The notes beneath the pieces were generated by a model. The model ran no database searches. It worked only from the letters and a program-made list of their open reading frames with translations, and was not told where the DNA came from. The position numbers and the translations under genes are program-made. A stretch of DNA of 64,000 nt from Peribacillus alkalitolerans (GTDB lineage: Bacteria; Bacillota; Bacilli; Bacillales; DSM-1321), in the NCBI RefSeq assembly GCF_010882125.1, contig NZ_JAAGVZ010000001.1:450862-514861 (forward strand). The letters run 5' to 3'. Numbering within the stretch: position 1 is the first letter of the stretch; every line of letters starts with the position of its first letter. Shown piece by piece: positions 11,507 through 21,845 of the stretch.

Positions 11507-12094
11507 TTATAGTTCTTCGTCCTCTTCAAATTCTTCCTCTTCTTCATCCTCTTCAAGATCACTGTCGTCTTCTTCTATTAGAAGCTCATCTTCCTCTATG
11601 AGGGAATCATCATCTAAATCCTCATCCTCATCAAGATCTTCGATTAGTTCAACTTCGTCTTCTTCTTCATCTTCATCTAATTCTTCTTCATAATCATCTA
11701 AATCGTCGAAGCCATCAAGTTCATCTTCTTCGATCTCGTCAAAATCATCGATCTCGTCTTCATCCACAGCTTTTTTCGCCTTTTTCTTCTTAGGCTTCGT
11801 AGTAGTATGGACAATTTCATCCTCAATTTGATCAACAGGATACCAGCTTTTTAGCCCCCATCTGTTGTCTCCGATACAGCTGAAGCGACCATCGATGTTT
11901 AAATCTGTATAGAACTGGGAGAGACGTTGCTTCAGTTCCTCATCAGATAATTCTTGAATTGCCTTAATTTCGTCCACAAGCTCTTTAAAGCTAACTGCTT
12001 GTTTTTTTTCGACTAAAAGCTCGTAAGCCGCTTCTAGCATGGACATTTCCAGTAAATCTTCTTTAGAGTATTGGCTTAAACTCAATTCCTGCAC
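11507..12094 (-). CDS. rpoE: DNA-directed RNA polymerase delta subunit
   Basis: Gram-positive RNA polymerase subunit that raises transcription specificity and helps recycling. 195 residues: an N-terminal HARE-HTH winged-helix domain (about residues 5-90, ending WGLKSWYPVDQ), a short Lys-rich patch (PKKKKAKK) and then about 80 residues made almost only of Asp and Glu, the disordered tail typical of delta. In B. subtilis rpoE follows acdA; here the icmF-thiolase block lies upstream with a small membrane-protein gene between. Secure. Confidence 0.96.
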   Translation of the reverse strand: MQELSLSQYSKEDLLEMSMLEAAYELLVEKKQAVSFKELVDEIKAIQELSDEELKQRLSQFYTDLNIDGRFSCIGDNRWGLKSWYPVDQIEDEIVHTTTKPKKKKAKKAVDEDEIDDFDEIEEDELDGFDDLDDYEEELDEDEEEDEVELIEDLDEDEDLDDDSLIEEDELLIEEDDSDLEEDEEEEEFEEDEEL

Positions 12095-12249
12095 TCCCTT
12101 TCTCTATCAAAAGCACATCAAGTGCGACACTATACGATCCATTTAGAATAGTCACAAATTCCCTATTCTAATAGATATATAAAACATTATAAACAATATG
12201 GTGTGGTTTATGCTACCACTAACTTTATCAAACAGATGAAACATCCTTA

Positions 12250-12417
12250 TCAATCTTGGTTTGGACTATTTTTTTTGTATTCTTTGTATGCCAGATAAAA
12301 AAAATAGAATGAAAGCGGTAAAAAGACCACAGCCCCCAACGATTTTTGATAAAGAATGTAAGTAATCACTGCCAACGCAATCATGCCAAAACCAATCGCT
12401 AGATTCTTCAAGCTCAT
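12250..12417 (-). CDS. Small two-helix membrane protein, unknown function
   Basis: A 55-residue protein starting MSLKNLAIGF with two hydrophobic segments (about residues 5-20 and 27-43) and a polar, Lys-rich end. I do not recognise the family. The start was set at the ATG with GGAG eight nt upstream instead of 20 codons earlier. It stands alone between rpoE and icmF with about 150 bp and 280 bp of empty sequence on its sides. Probably an inner-membrane protein; role unknown. Confidence 0.65.
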   Translation of the reverse strand: MSLKNLAIGFGMIALAVITYILYQKSLGAVVFLPLSFYFFYLAYKEYKKNSPNQD

Positions 12418-12632
12418 AGTCCCTTCTCCATATAGAAATAAACTGTTTAGTCTGTTGAGTTTCCATCTCTCATACATGAAGTCTCACCCGTGTTTCTCTG
12501 TTATTCTAATAGTTGGGAACACCTAGACATTCATTCTTTCCCGTTTCTTCTTTTATTATAAGGAAAAATCACTACAATTTTGTAAAATTTTCATTTTTAA
12601 TTTATAAAAGAATGATTCCCTTTTAAAGATAG

Positions 12633-12663
12633 AAAAAAACCTGACACCATTTCTGGTATCAGG
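12633..12663 (-). terminator. Intrinsic terminator of the icmF operon
   Basis: CCTGATACC / GGTGTCAGG hairpin followed by TTTTTTTC on the minus strand, 33 nt past the icmF stop. Confidence 0.88.
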
Positions 12664-12696
12664 CCGGAATAAGAAGAAAAACTACTTATTTTTCGT

Positions 12697-15600
12697 TTAC
12701 ATATTCCTACGGTATTGTCCCCCAACTTCATAAAGGGCTCTTGTGATTTGTCCTAGGCTCGCTACTTTAACGGTTTCCATTAATTCCTCGAAGATGTTTC
12801 CTCCAGAAATGGCCGTTTCTTTTAGTCGAGTCAGGGCTTCTTCTATAACATGTTTATTTCTTTCTTGGAATTCGCGAAGGTATTGGATCTGACCTTCTTT
12901 TTCTTCCGTTGTTGCACGTGCAATTTCCATATTATCGACGGATTCTTCAGATGGTGGGTTGGGATTCAGGTATGTGTTCACTCCGATAATTGGCAGTTCA
13001 CCTGTATGTTTTTTCATTTCGTAATACATGGATTCATCTTGGATTTTTCCACGTTGGTATTGAGTTTCCATAGCACCCAATACCCCACCACGGTCGTTAA
13101 TTCGATCAAACTCTTGTAAAACCGCCTCTTCGACCATATCTGTCATTTCCTCAACAATAAAGGAACCTTGCAGTGGGTTTTCATTTTTCGTTAAACCATG
13201 CTCTTTTGTGATAATCATTTGAATCGCCATCGCACGACGCACGGATTCTTCCGTAGGAGTCGTAATCGCTTCATCATAAGCATTTGTATGAAGAGAGTTA
13301 CAGTTATCGTGAAGGGCCATCAATGCTTGTAGAGTAGTACGGATGTCATTGAAATCAATCTCTTGTGCATGAAGAGAACGACCAGACGTTTGTACATGGT
13401 ACTTAAGCTTTTGGCTTCTATCATTCGCACCGTATTTGTTTCGCATAACCGTTGCCCAGATACGGCGAGCTACACGGCCGATAACCGTATACTCTGGATC
13501 TAATCCATTCGAGAAGAAGAAGGATAGATTCGGTGCAAAATCATCAATATTCATGCCTCTGCTCAAATAGTACTCTACATATGTGAAACCATTTGCCAGT
13601 GTAAATGCAAGCTGCGAAATTGGGTTCGCACCTGCTTCTGCGATATGATAACCAGAGATAGAAACTGAGTAATAGTTACGTACTTTATGGTCAATAAAGT
13701 ATTTTTGAATATCCCCCATCATACGTAATGCAAATTCAGTTGAGAAAATGCACGTATTCTGTCCTTGGTCTTCCTTAAGGATATCCGCCTGTACCGTACC
13801 ACGGACGGCTTGAAGGGTTTGGGAACGGACTACATGGAACTCTTCAACAGTAAGCACTCTTCCTAGCTCTTCTTCTTTAACTTTAACCTGTTGGTCAATG
13901 GCAGTATTCATGTACATTGCCAAGATGATTGGAGCAGGACCGTTGATTGTCATCGATACGGATGTAGATGGGTGGCATAAGTCAAAGCCATCATATAGCT
14001 TCTTCATGTCATCCAAGGTACAGATGTTTACACCGCTCTCTCCCACTTTTCCATAAATGTCTGGACGATAATCTGGGTCTTCTCCATATAGAGTTACAGA
14101 ATCAAACGCAGTACTTAAGCGTTTAGCTGAATCGTCTTTTGAAAGGTAGTGGAAACGACGATTCGTACGGGATGGTGAGCCTTCCCCTGCAAACTGACGC
14201 TTCGGATCTTCACCTTCACGTTTGAACGGGAACACTCCTGCCGTGAATGGGAAGTATCCTGGTGCATTCTCGCGATAAACCCACTTCAGAATTTCACCGT
14301 AATCTGCATACTTCGGAAGAGATACTTTCGGAATATTCAATCCAGATAGACTCTTTGTTTTTAATTCCGTCACAATCTCTTTGTCACGAATTTTTGTCAC
14401 AAAACGGTCCTGTGCATATTGATCACGGAAGCTATTCCAATTAGCCAGAATGTTCTTGGACTCTTCAGTCAGCTTACTTGCAGTATGATCACGCAGTGCT
14501 TCCAATGAAGACAATACTTCAGTGTTAGTTTCTTGCTCCTTTACGGCCTCAATCGCGCCTTCAAGTTGGAATAACTTACGAGCTATTCTCACTTGCTCAT
14601 CCGCTTTAGTGTGGTAAGTTCTAACAGTATCAGTGATTTCACGTAAATAATAGCGACGGTCGTTCGGAATGATGACGTTTTGTTTTTTCACATCCGCTTC
14701 TTTAGAGAAGCTAGTCTTCCAGTCCGTTCCCGTTTTCTCATTAATTTTTTCAATGAGGGCTGCGAACAATGCATTCGTGCCAGGATCATTGAATTGGCTA
14801 GCAATCGTACCGTAAACCGGCATTTCCGTAAATTCTTGATGGAACAAATTACGGCTGCGTTGATACTGTTTTTGAACCTGACGATGTGCATCCTCGGAGC
14901 CTTTTCTCTCATACTTATTGATGACAATCAAATCGGCAAAATCGATCATATCAATTTTTTCTAGCTGAGAAGGAGCACCAAATTCACTTGTCATTACGTA
15001 CATGGAAGCATCACAGAACTCTGTGATTCCAGCATCACCTTGGCCGATTCCAGATGTTTCAACAATGATTAGATCAAAACCAGCGGCTTTTACGACTGTA
15101 ATCGCATCAGCAATGGCTAAAGATAGCTCACTTTTTGACAAACGTGTTGCCAAGCTTCTCATATATACACGGTTATTGAAAATCGCGTTCATACGGATAC
15201 GGTCACCTAGCAAAGCACCGCCCGTTTTTTGTTTTGTTGGATCCACTGATAAAATAGCTACTTTTTTCTCAGGAATTTCATTCAAGAAACGGCGAATCAA
15301 TTCATCCGTCAATGAGCTCTTTCCAGCTCCGCCCGTTCCTGTTATTCCGACTACAGGAGTTTTCTGTTGTAGGTCTTTGACTTTATCAAGAAGAGCTTCT
15401 GCGCCGGCTGCCGCTTCCATTGAAGAATCGACACGGTTTTCAGCAAAGGTAATGAATTGAGCAACTGCTCCTGGGTTCCCTTCCTTCAAAGCCTCCAAAG
15501 AATCTGATAAGTTTGCTTGGACCGGTGAAAAGTCACATTCTTGAATCATGCGATTGATCATGCCCTGCAAACCATATTCACGGCCATCATCAGGAGAAAA

Positions 15601-15963
15601 AATTCGTGCGATTCCATAATCGTGAAGTTCTTTAATTTCTTTAGGGATAATGACTCCACCGCCGCCGCCGTAGATGCGAATATGACCAGCACCCTTCTCT
15701 TGAAGAAGGTCATACATATATTTAAAATATTCTACATGTCCACCTTGATAAGAAGAGATGGCGATTCCTTGTACATCCTCTTGAATAGCCGCGTTCACGA
15801 CTTCTTCCACAGAACGGTTATGGCCTAAATGAATGACCTCAGCTCCGCTAGATTGTAGAATACGTCTCATGATGTTAATAGAAGCATCATGTCCATCGAA
15901 TAAGCTAGAGGCTGTTATAAAACGAATATGATGTTTTGGTTTATAATTCTCAACCGTGTTCAT
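12697..15963 (-). CDS. icmF: Fused isobutyryl-CoA mutase IcmF (B12- and GTP-dependent)
   Basis: Interconverts isobutyryl-CoA and butyryl-CoA with adenosylcobalamin; a built-in G-protein guards cofactor loading. The 1088 residues follow the IcmF order: B12-binding domain (about 10-145, with base-off ligand His25 in FDGHDAS), MeaB-like GTPase (about 195-430; P-loop [29 protein letters not shown]) and a TIM-barrel mutase domain (about 545-1060). Separate MeaB or small subunits are therefore not needed. Last gene of the thiolase-hbd-acd-acdA-tetR-icmF run, 19 nt after the TetR gene. Some IcmF enzymes also act on isovaleryl-/pivalyl-CoA. Confidence 0.95.
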   Translation of the reverse strand: MNTVENYKPKHHIRFITASSLFDGHDASINIMRRILQSSGAEVIHLGHNRSVEEVVNAAIQEDVQGIAISSYQGGHVEYFKYMYDLLQEKGAGHIRIYGGGGGVIIPKEIKELHDYGIARIFSPDDGREYGLQGMINRMIQECDFSPVQANLSDSLEALKEGNPGAVAQFITFAENRVDSSMEAAAGAEALLDKVKDLQQKTPVVGITGTGGAGKSSLTDELIRRFLNEIPEKKVAILSVDPTKQKTGGALLGDRIRMNAIFNNRVYMRSLATRLSKSELSLAIADAITVVKAAGFDLIIVETSGIGQGDAGITEFCDASMYVMTSEFGAPSQLEKIDMIDFADLIVINKYERKGSEDAHRQVQKQYQRSRNLFHQEFTEMPVYGTIASQFNDPGTNALFAALIEKINEKTGTDWKTSFSKEADVKKQNVIIPNDRRYYLREITDTVRTYHTKADEQVRIARKLFQLEGAIEAVKEQETNTEVLSSLEALRDHTASKLTEESKNILANWNSFRDQYAQDRFVTKIRDKEIVTELKTKSLSGLNIPKVSLPKYADYGEILKWVYRENAPGYFPFTAGVFPFKREGEDPKRQFAGEGSPSRTNRRFHYLSKDDSAKRLSTAFDSVTLYGEDPDYRPDIYGKVGESGVNICTLDDMKKLYDGFDLCHPSTSVSMTINGPAPIILAMYMNTAIDQQVKVKEEELGRVLTVEEFHVVRSQTLQAVRGTVQADILKEDQGQNTCIFSTEFALRMMGDIQKYFIDHKVRNYYSVSISGYHIAEAGANPISQLAFTLANGFTYVEYYLSRGMNIDDFAPNLSFFFSNGLDPEYTVIGRVARRIWATVMRNKYGANDRSQKLKYHVQTSGRSLHAQEIDFNDIRTTLQALMALHDNCNSLHTNAYDEAITTPTEESVRRAMAIQMIITKEHGLTKNENPLQGSFIVEEMTDMVEEAVLQEFDRINDRGGVLGAMETQYQRGKIQDESMYYEMKKHTGELPIIGVNTYLNPNPPSEESVDNMEIARATTEEKEGQIQYLREFQERNKHVIEEALTRLKETAISGGNIFEELMETVKVASLGQITRALYEVGGQYRRNM

Positions 15964-15982
15964 CTTGCTCCCCCTTTGGTCC

Positions 15983-16609
15983 TCATGATTGTTTTTTCAA
16001 TCCTTCAATCAATACCGATGTCTGCAAATCAATAAATTCTTCTAGTGTAAACAAATTACGCAATGCCCATCTCCGGAAACCCCACATTTGGCCTTGGACG
16101 AAAATGTTATGTGCAATTAATCGAATTTCTTGATCTGACTGTATCAGTTCCCCATTTTGTTGGCACTTTTTCAACAAATGCTCAAACATACCTACCATTT
16201 CGAGCTCTTTATTCAAGACATAAGGAATGGCATCCTTAGTTAACGATTTGGCTTCTTGATACATGACCAAAACTTCATCTTGCATCTCGTCCATGACTTT
16301 AAAATAATTGGCTATCCCTAGCTTCAGACTTTCAAGAGTGCCCTCTTTTTGGTTAAGGTCTTGCTGCAGACGCTCTTTTACTTCATCGTAAATGCTATCG
16401 CAAACAAGATACAGGACGTCCTCCTTTGTACGAATGTACTCATACAACGTTCCGATGCTAAATCCTGATGCCTTTGCAATTTCTCTAGTCGTTGTGCGAT
16501 GGAATCCTTTTTCCTTAAAAAGAGATATTGCCCCTTTAATCATCTGATTGCGACGTTTCTTGACGAGACGTTCATCTTTAACAGAAGCGTGCACTTCTCT
16601 CTTTTCCAA
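15983..16609 (-). CDS. TetR/AcrR family regulator of the acyl-CoA operon
   Basis: 208 residues with an N-terminal TetR helix-turn-helix (about residues 18-65; [29 protein letters not shown]) and an all-helical ligand domain. It lies inside the catabolic operon between acdA and icmF, so it likely senses an acyl-CoA or related ligand and represses these genes, like FadR/PsrA-type TetR regulators; the ligand is not readable from sequence. It is not the FadR ortholog by context, since fadR in Bacillus sits with lcfA and etf genes. The ribosome site is modest. Confidence 0.88.
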   Translation of the reverse strand: MEKREVHASVKDERLVKKRRNQMIKGAISLFKEKGFHRTTTREIAKASGFSIGTLYEYIRTKEDVLYLVCDSIYDEVKERLQQDLNQKEGTLESLKLGIANYFKVMDEMQDEVLVMYQEAKSLTKDAIPYVLNKELEMVGMFEHLLKKCQQNGELIQSDQEIRLIAHNIFVQGQMWGFRRWALRNLFTLEEFIDLQTSVLIEGLKKQS

Positions 16610-16735
16610 TTCGTCACCGCCTGATCATAAAGGGAGCGCAGCAAAATCTATGTTAAGGAAAGGCTTCCCCTGAACATTTTATTCTTGCTGATGCTCGCTA
16701 CGCCCCTTATTGTTTTTGTTTTCCTGATCTATTAA

Positions 16736-17878
16736 TTAGTCTTTAGTGATCATACGTGAGATTACTAAACGTTGGATTTCTTGTGTTCCTTCATAGATTT
16801 GGGTAATTTTTGCGTCCCTCATGAAGCGCTCCACTGGGTAATCCTTTGTATAACCGTATCCACCGAATACTTGAACCGCTTCCGTCGTTACTTTCATAGC
16901 TGCGTCCCCAGCAAATAGCTTTGACATGGCTGATTCTTTTCCGTATGGAAGACCTTCAGATTCTAACCAAGCAGCTTGATAGGTTAATAGTCTTGCAGCT
17001 TCGACACTTGTTGCCATGTCTGCAAGCTTGAAGCCAATCCCTTGTTGTGCAGCGATTGGTTTTCCGAATTGTTGTCTTTCCTTTGCATAGGCAACAGATG
17101 CATCCAAAGCACCTTGTGCGATACCGACAGCTTGAGCGGCAATTCCGTTACGACCGCCATCTAGTGTCATCATCGCGATTTTGAACCCGTCACCCACTTC
17201 TCCTAGAAGGTTTTCCTTAGGTACACGGCAATCTTCAAAAATGATTTCAGTCGTTGGAGATGAACGGATACCTAGTTTCTTTTCTTTCTTCCCTACGCTG
17301 AATCCAGGGAAGTCGCTCTCAACGATGAATGCACTTGTTCCTTTATGCTTAGAAGTTGGATCCGTTAGTGCGAACACCACATAAATTTCTGCTTCTCCAC
17401 CATTTGTGATGAAGATCTTTGAACCATTCAATACATAGTGGTCTCCGTCAAGCTTGGCAGTTGTTCTCATGCCACCTGCATCCGATCCTGAACCTGGCTC
17501 TGTCAATCCATAAGCACCGATTTTAGTACCTTCTGCCATTGGACGAAGATATTTTTGTTTTTGCTCTTCCGTACCGAATTTGTAAACAGGCCAACCCGCT
17601 AATGAAGTATGTGCAGAAAGAGTTACCCCTGTTGAAGCACATACTCTTGATAGCTCTTCGATTGCAATACAGTAAGCTAAGTAGTCGCTTCCGATTCCGC
17701 CATACTCTTCAGGCCATGGAATCCCTGTTAATCCAAGCTCTGCCATTTTATCGAAAATTTCACGGTCAAAACGTTCCTCTTCATCACGTTCTGCAGCAGT
17801 CGGAGCCACTTCGTTCCTTGCGAAATCGCGGACCATTTTTCTAATCATTTCATGTTCTTCAGTTAATTTAAAATTCAT
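16736..17878 (-). CDS. acdA: Acyl-CoA dehydrogenase AcdA
   Basis: FAD enzyme that introduces the alpha-beta double bond in acyl-CoA and passes electrons to ETF. 380 residues, full acyl-CoA dehydrogenase layout: helical N-domain, beta-domain with [12 protein letters not shown] and ITNGGEA, C-domain with the catalytic base Glu363 in YEGTQEIQR. It matches the acdA position near rpoE and fadF. A second dehydrogenase gene follows upstream with 27 bp between. Likely substrates are short or branched acyl-CoAs given the IcmF context (inference). Confidence 0.93.
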   Translation of the reverse strand: MNFKLTEEHEMIRKMVRDFARNEVAPTAAERDEEERFDREIFDKMAELGLTGIPWPEEYGGIGSDYLAYCIAIEELSRVCASTGVTLSAHTSLAGWPVYKFGTEEQKQKYLRPMAEGTKIGAYGLTEPGSGSDAGGMRTTAKLDGDHYVLNGSKIFITNGGEAEIYVVFALTDPTSKHKGTSAFIVESDFPGFSVGKKEKKLGIRSSPTTEIIFEDCRVPKENLLGEVGDGFKIAMMTLDGGRNGIAAQAVGIAQGALDASVAYAKERQQFGKPIAAQQGIGFKLADMATSVEAARLLTYQAAWLESEGLPYGKESAMSKLFAGDAAMKVTTEAVQVFGGYGYTKDYPVERFMRDAKITQIYEGTQEIQRLVISRMITKD

Positions 17879-17905
17879 GCTAGAACCCCTGCCCTTTTTG
17901 AGTGA

Positions 17906-19036
17906 TTATAAATATTTATTAATGACGATACGTTGAATTTCACTTGTTCCTTCATAGATTTCCGTGATTTTCGCGTCACGGAAATAACGTTCTACTGGAT
18001 ACTCTTTTGAGTAACCATAGCCACCAAATACTTGAACTGCTTCAATGGACGTTTCCACTGCGGTACGAGATGCGAATAGCTTGGCAATGGAAGCTTCCTT
18101 GCCACATGCTTTTCCTTCAGATCTTAAAGAAGCAGCTTGATAGACTAATAGTTTTGCAGCTTCAATATTTGTTGCCATATCGGCTAATTTAAAGCCCACA
18201 CCCTGTTGAAGGGCAATTGGCTTTCCAAATTGTTTTCTTTCTTTCGCATAAGCAATGGCATGTTCCATGGCACCTTCTGCAATCCCAAGGGACTGTGCAG
18301 CAATTCCGATTCGACCCGAATCAAGATTTGCCATAGCAATTTTAAACCCTTCTCCTTCTTGTCCAAGCAGGTTTTCAACAGGCACTTTCATATCTTCAAA
18401 TGACAGTTGGACCGTTCTTGAACCATGTAGCCCCATTTTGTGTTCGTCCTTGCCAATGACCAGGCCTGGAGTATCTTTTTCTACAATAAACGCAGAAACG
18501 CCCTTTGCACCGGCTTCTGGATTTGTAGTGGCAAACACAATATAAACGTCCGCTTCTCCACCATTCGTGATAAATACTTTCGATCCATTAATCACATAAT
18601 GATCACCAGATTTAACAGCCTTTGATTTCAAACTGGAAGCATCTGACCCTGCACTTACTTCTGTTAAACAAAACGCGCCTAAATATTCACCAGAAGCAAG
18701 TTTCGGTACATACTTTTGTTTTTGCTCCTCCGTTCCAAAATAAAGAATTGGGTTCGTTCCAACAGAAGTATGAACAGATAAAATTACCCCTAAAGTGGCG
18801 CTCACTTTCGAGATTTCATGAATCGCAATGATATACGATACGAAATCCATTTCCGCTCCACCGTAAGCTTCTGGCACAGGAATTCCCATCAAACCAAGTT
18901 CGCCCATTTTTTTGATTAATTCTCTAGGAAACTCGCCCTCTTCCATCTTTTCAACAAAAGGTGCGATTTCTTGTTGTGCGAAGTCTCGCACCATTTTCCT
19001 CATCATCTCTTGCTCTTCCGTAAATCGAAGTTCCAT
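17906..19036 (-). CDS. Short-chain acyl-CoA dehydrogenase (MmgC/Bcd-like)
   Basis: 376 residues, homologous to the next gene over its whole length: LTEVSAGSDASS, ITNGGEADVY and catalytic Glu362 in YEGTSEIQR are all present. Two adjacent acyl-CoA dehydrogenases point to duplication with split substrate range; this copy resembles MmgC/butyryl-CoA dehydrogenases and may act on butyryl-CoA made by IcmF (inference). Lies between hbd and acdA in one leftward operon, 63 bp from hbd. Confidence 0.9.
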   Translation of the reverse strand: MELRFTEEQEMMRKMVRDFAQQEIAPFVEKMEEGEFPRELIKKMGELGLMGIPVPEAYGGAEMDFVSYIIAIHEISKVSATLGVILSVHTSVGTNPILYFGTEEQKQKYVPKLASGEYLGAFCLTEVSAGSDASSLKSKAVKSGDHYVINGSKVFITNGGEADVYIVFATTNPEAGAKGVSAFIVEKDTPGLVIGKDEHKMGLHGSRTVQLSFEDMKVPVENLLGQEGEGFKIAMANLDSGRIGIAAQSLGIAEGAMEHAIAYAKERKQFGKPIALQQGVGFKLADMATNIEAAKLLVYQAASLRSEGKACGKEASIAKLFASRTAVETSIEAVQVFGGYGYSKEYPVERYFRDAKITEIYEGTSEIQRIVINKYL

Positions 19037-19099
19037 TCTGATTCCCCCTAGGTGATTAGAAATGCGTAAGATGTACGCCAGACATCGAAAATCGTGATA

Positions 19100-19951
19100 C
19101 TATTCGTAACTGTAGAAGCCTCTGCCAGTCTTTCTTCCAAGCCAACCAGCTTTAACATACTTTCTTAAAAGTGGACATGGTCTATATTTGTCATCGCCGA
19201 ATCCTTCATGTAAGGTCTCCATGATATAAAGACAAGTATCAAGACCAATGAAATCTGCTAGAGTTAGAGGACCCATTGGATGATTCATGCCAAGCTTCAT
19301 CACTTCATCAATAGCTTCCTTCGTTGCAACACCTTCATAAAGCGTGTAAATTGCTTCGTTAATCATTGGCATCAAGATTCTGTTAGAAACGAATCCTGGA
19401 AAATCATTTACTTCTACTGGGATTTTCCCAAGAGCTTTAGACATATCTTCAATTGCTTGATACACTTCATCCGTCGTTGCTAATCCTCTGATGATTTCAA
19501 CAAGCTTCATAACAGGTACCGGATTCATAAAATGCATCCCGATCACTTGCTCCGGTCTATTTGTCGCTGCCGCAATCTCTGTAATTGGAAGTGATGAAGT
19601 ATTGGATGCTAGGATCGCATGAGCTGGTGCGATTTCATCCAACTGAGCAAACAACTTCGATTTGATTTCCATATTTTCAACTGCAGCTTCAATGACTAAA
19701 TCCACTCCGGATGCATTTTGTAAATCCGTTGATGCTGTTAACATGGAAAGAGTTTGATTTTGTGCTTCTTCAGTCATTTTCCCTTTTTCCACTTGGCGTG
19801 AAAGATTCTTTTTAATAACCGAAAGTCCTCTATCAACAAAATCCTCTTTTAAATCATGTAGGAACACTTCAAAACCTGCCATTGCACAAACCTGCGCAAT
19901 TCCTGAACCCATTTGACCTGCACCAATGACCATTACCTTTTGGATTTTCAT
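19100..19951 (-). CDS. hbd: 3-hydroxybutyryl-CoA dehydrogenase
   Basis: Oxidises 3-hydroxybutyryl-CoA to acetoacetyl-CoA with NAD(P)+. The 283 residues have the N-terminal Rossmann motif [12 protein letters not shown] (residues 8-19), the SNTSSLPIT and [15 protein letters not shown] active-site segments, and the C-terminal [14 protein letters not shown] helix domain. A frame 39 codons longer exists, but the start at MKIQKVMV has GGAGG seven nt upstream and agrees with MmgB/Hbd length. It follows the thiolase gene by 97 bp. Confidence 0.94.
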   Translation of the reverse strand: MKIQKVMVIGAGQMGSGIAQVCAMAGFEVFLHDLKEDFVDRGLSVIKKNLSRQVEKGKMTEEAQNQTLSMLTASTDLQNASGVDLVIEAAVENMEIKSKLFAQLDEIAPAHAILASNTSSLPITEIAAATNRPEQVIGMHFMNPVPVMKLVEIIRGLATTDEVYQAIEDMSKALGKIPVEVNDFPGFVSNRILMPMINEAIYTLYEGVATKEAIDEVMKLGMNHPMGPLTLADFIGLDTCLYIMETLHEGFGDDKYRPCPLLRKYVKAGWLGRKTGRGFYSYE

Positions 19952-20048
19952 ATGAACTCCTCCGTCTCCCTTTATGTAAATGCACTTGTTTTTGTAAAGA
20001 GAGGAGCACGGAAAGTCGGCCCCTCTGAAATTTATATTTCTGCTCTTT

Positions 20049-21236
20049 TTATGCTTTTGGTACTTCAATCATGATTGCGTCGCCTTGGCCGCCACCGCTA
20101 CAGATTCCTGCGATACCGATTCCACCGCCGCGTCTTTTTAATTCGTGCATTAATGTGATGATGATTCTAGCTCCACTAGCACCGATTGGATGTCCAAGAG
20201 CAACCGCTCCACCGTTCACGTTTACTTTTTCTGGATCAATATTTGCAATACGTCCACTTGCTAGTGCAACTGCAGCAAAAGCCTCATTTAGTTCAAACAA
20301 GTCGATTTCTTCTAACGTTTTTCCTGTTTTCTTAAGGATTTCATTCACGACTAGACCAGGTGTTTTAGGGAAATCCTTTGCTTCAACTGCGATTTCCGAA
20401 TGGCCAATAATATATGCTAATGGTTCTTTACCTTCTTTAAGGGCTCTTTCTTCACTCATTAATACTAATGCGCCTGCTCCATCATTGACTCCAGGTGCAT
20501 TTCCAGCAGTAATCGTACCATCTGCACTGAAAGCCGATTTTAAGGAAGCTAGCTTTTCCACGGATGTATCTTTTCTTGGAGACTCATCTTGTGATACAAA
20601 AATGGAATCGCCTTTACGTTGCTTTACTTCTACAGAAACGATTTCATCCGCTAAGCGACCAGCTTCGATGGCTTCAATCGCTCGTTGATGACTTGTGTAT
20701 GCCCATTGATCTTGCTCTTCACGGGAGATTTCCAATTCAGATGCCGTGCTGTTACCGTATGTCCCCATGTGAACCCCTGTAAAGCTACAGCTTAATCCAT
20801 CATGGATCATTAAATCTTTAACGGTTGAATCGCCCATTCTTAATCCCCAACGTGCTTTTGGAAGAAGGTATGGAGCATTGCTCATCGATTCCATTCCACC
20901 TGCAACGATGACCTCTTCATCACCAGAACGGATAATTTGATCAGCAAGAGTAACTGCACGTAAACCAGATGCACAAACCTTATTGATGGTTTCAGTTTTA
21001 ACTTCCCATGGGATACCAGCATGGCGTGACGCTTGACGGGAAGGAATTTGACCTTGACCACCTTGAAGAACTGTCCCCATGATTACTTCGTCGACTTGAG
21101 CAGGATCGACTCCAGCACGATTCAAAGCTTCCTTGATTGCGATTCCACCTAATTCAGCTGCAGAAAATCCGCTTAATCCACCACCAAATTTACCGAAAGC
21201 TGTTCTGACACCGCTTACAATTACTGTTTTAGTCAT
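20049..21236 (-). CDS. Acetyl-CoA acetyltransferase (thiolase)
   Basis: Cleaves acetoacetyl-CoA to two acetyl-CoA, or runs the reverse condensation. The 395-residue sequence carries the three thiolase landmarks: nucleophile Cys88 in NKVCASG, His349 in GHPIGASG and Cys379 in GICSGGGQG. First gene of the operon that ends with icmF; upstream lie a perfect cre and a weak promoter. MmgA/AtoB-type by position and length. Secure as thiolase; the physiological direction (degradation) is inferred from neighbours. Confidence 0.95.
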   Translation of the reverse strand: MTKTVIVSGVRTAFGKFGGGLSGFSAAELGGIAIKEALNRAGVDPAQVDEVIMGTVLQGGQGQIPSRQASRHAGIPWEVKTETINKVCASGLRAVTLADQIIRSGDEEVIVAGGMESMSNAPYLLPKARWGLRMGDSTVKDLMIHDGLSCSFTGVHMGTYGNSTASELEISREEQDQWAYTSHQRAIEAIEAGRLADEIVSVEVKQRKGDSIFVSQDESPRKDTSVEKLASLKSAFSADGTITAGNAPGVNDGAGALVLMSEERALKEGKEPLAYIIGHSEIAVEAKDFPKTPGLVVNEILKKTGKTLEEIDLFELNEAFAAVALASGRIANIDPEKVNVNGGAVALGHPIGASGARIIITLMHELKRRGGGIGIAGICSGGGQGDAIMIEVPKA

Positions 21237-21372
21237 TTTTATATCCCCCTAATAATTAGTTTGTAAGGTTTAACTATGGAGTGACTCTTGTTGACTATGA
21301 AAATCTCTGACTGAACGCTCGCTCGATGTTCGTTTAGAAAAAAAACTGCATCGCAGTCTCCTCTAAAAAAAT

Positions 21373-21387
21373 ATGAAAGCGTTTTTT
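21373..21387. promoter_or_regulatory. cre (CcpA site) upstream of the thiolase operon
   Basis: ATGAAAGCGTTTTTT matches WTGAAARCGYTTWNN at every position. It lies just downstream of a TACAAT -10 candidate (minus strand, 21399-21404; the -35 is weak), where CcpA binding would block transcription in glucose. Confidence 0.65.
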
Positions 21388-21553
21388 TCCATACTCTCAT
21401 TGTACATTAAATTACTAAAAATTTTAAATATTTTCTCTTTAATTTTATAAATTTCCACTACTATCCTATTCGAGAGTATGCAATGTGATGCTGATATAGG
21501 ATTATTTTTGTGAATTTCAAGACTCTTTTGCATAGATTGTTCTTTTAAAAGAT
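21388..21553. other. AT-rich part of the fadF-thiolase intergenic region
   Basis: Holds the likely thiolase-operon promoter; no gene or further structure seen. Confidence 0.4.
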
Positions 21554-21750
21554 TGTCCGTTGATTTCCGCTCCAGTCACTTGCTTTCCGCGGGGAGGGAT
21601 GGGAGCCTCCTCGGCGTAACCGCCTGTGGGGTCTCCCACTTCCCTCTTTTTCCCGCAGGACATTGAATAAGCTTCCTTGAATCAACACCGCACGAAGGAA
21701 ATGCGAATGCATTTTCGAGGAGTCAAGTGTCTTACGCTTCAATCAACTCA
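21554..21750. repeat. Dispersed fold-back repeat, copy 1 (longest)
   Basis: Ends are GTTGATTTCCGC and its near complement GCTTCAATCAAC; inside, CACTTGCTTTCCGCGGGG pairs with CCCGCAGGA and GAGTCAAGTG. This copy has about 60 extra bp between CCCGCAGGA and GAGTCAAGTG compared with the copy at 48629. A spurious frame across it was not called as a gene. Confidence 0.8.
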
Positions 21751-21845
21751 TTGGTAAAAATACACACTTATTTAAAAAAGGGTACCCACAAAGCCGCCAT
21801 TTAACGACCTTGCGAGTCACCCTTGGACGAACTCAAATATTTTGA

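Noticed and set aside
15002..15460. 152-codon frame opposite icmF
   Set aside because: Antisense to the conserved IcmF GTPase domain; no independent support.
20071..20688. 205-codon frame opposite the thiolase gene
   Set aside because: Shadow of a clear thiolase frame; rich in Ser/Pro from antisense codons and no start signal.
21313..21332. TetR operator GAACGCTCGCTCGATGTTC before the thiolase gene
   Set aside because: Only the outer four bases on each side are symmetric; too weak to list as a site.
21545..21742. 65-codon frame on the minus strand
   Set aside because: It lies entirely within dispersed repeat copy 1; no homology or ribosome site.
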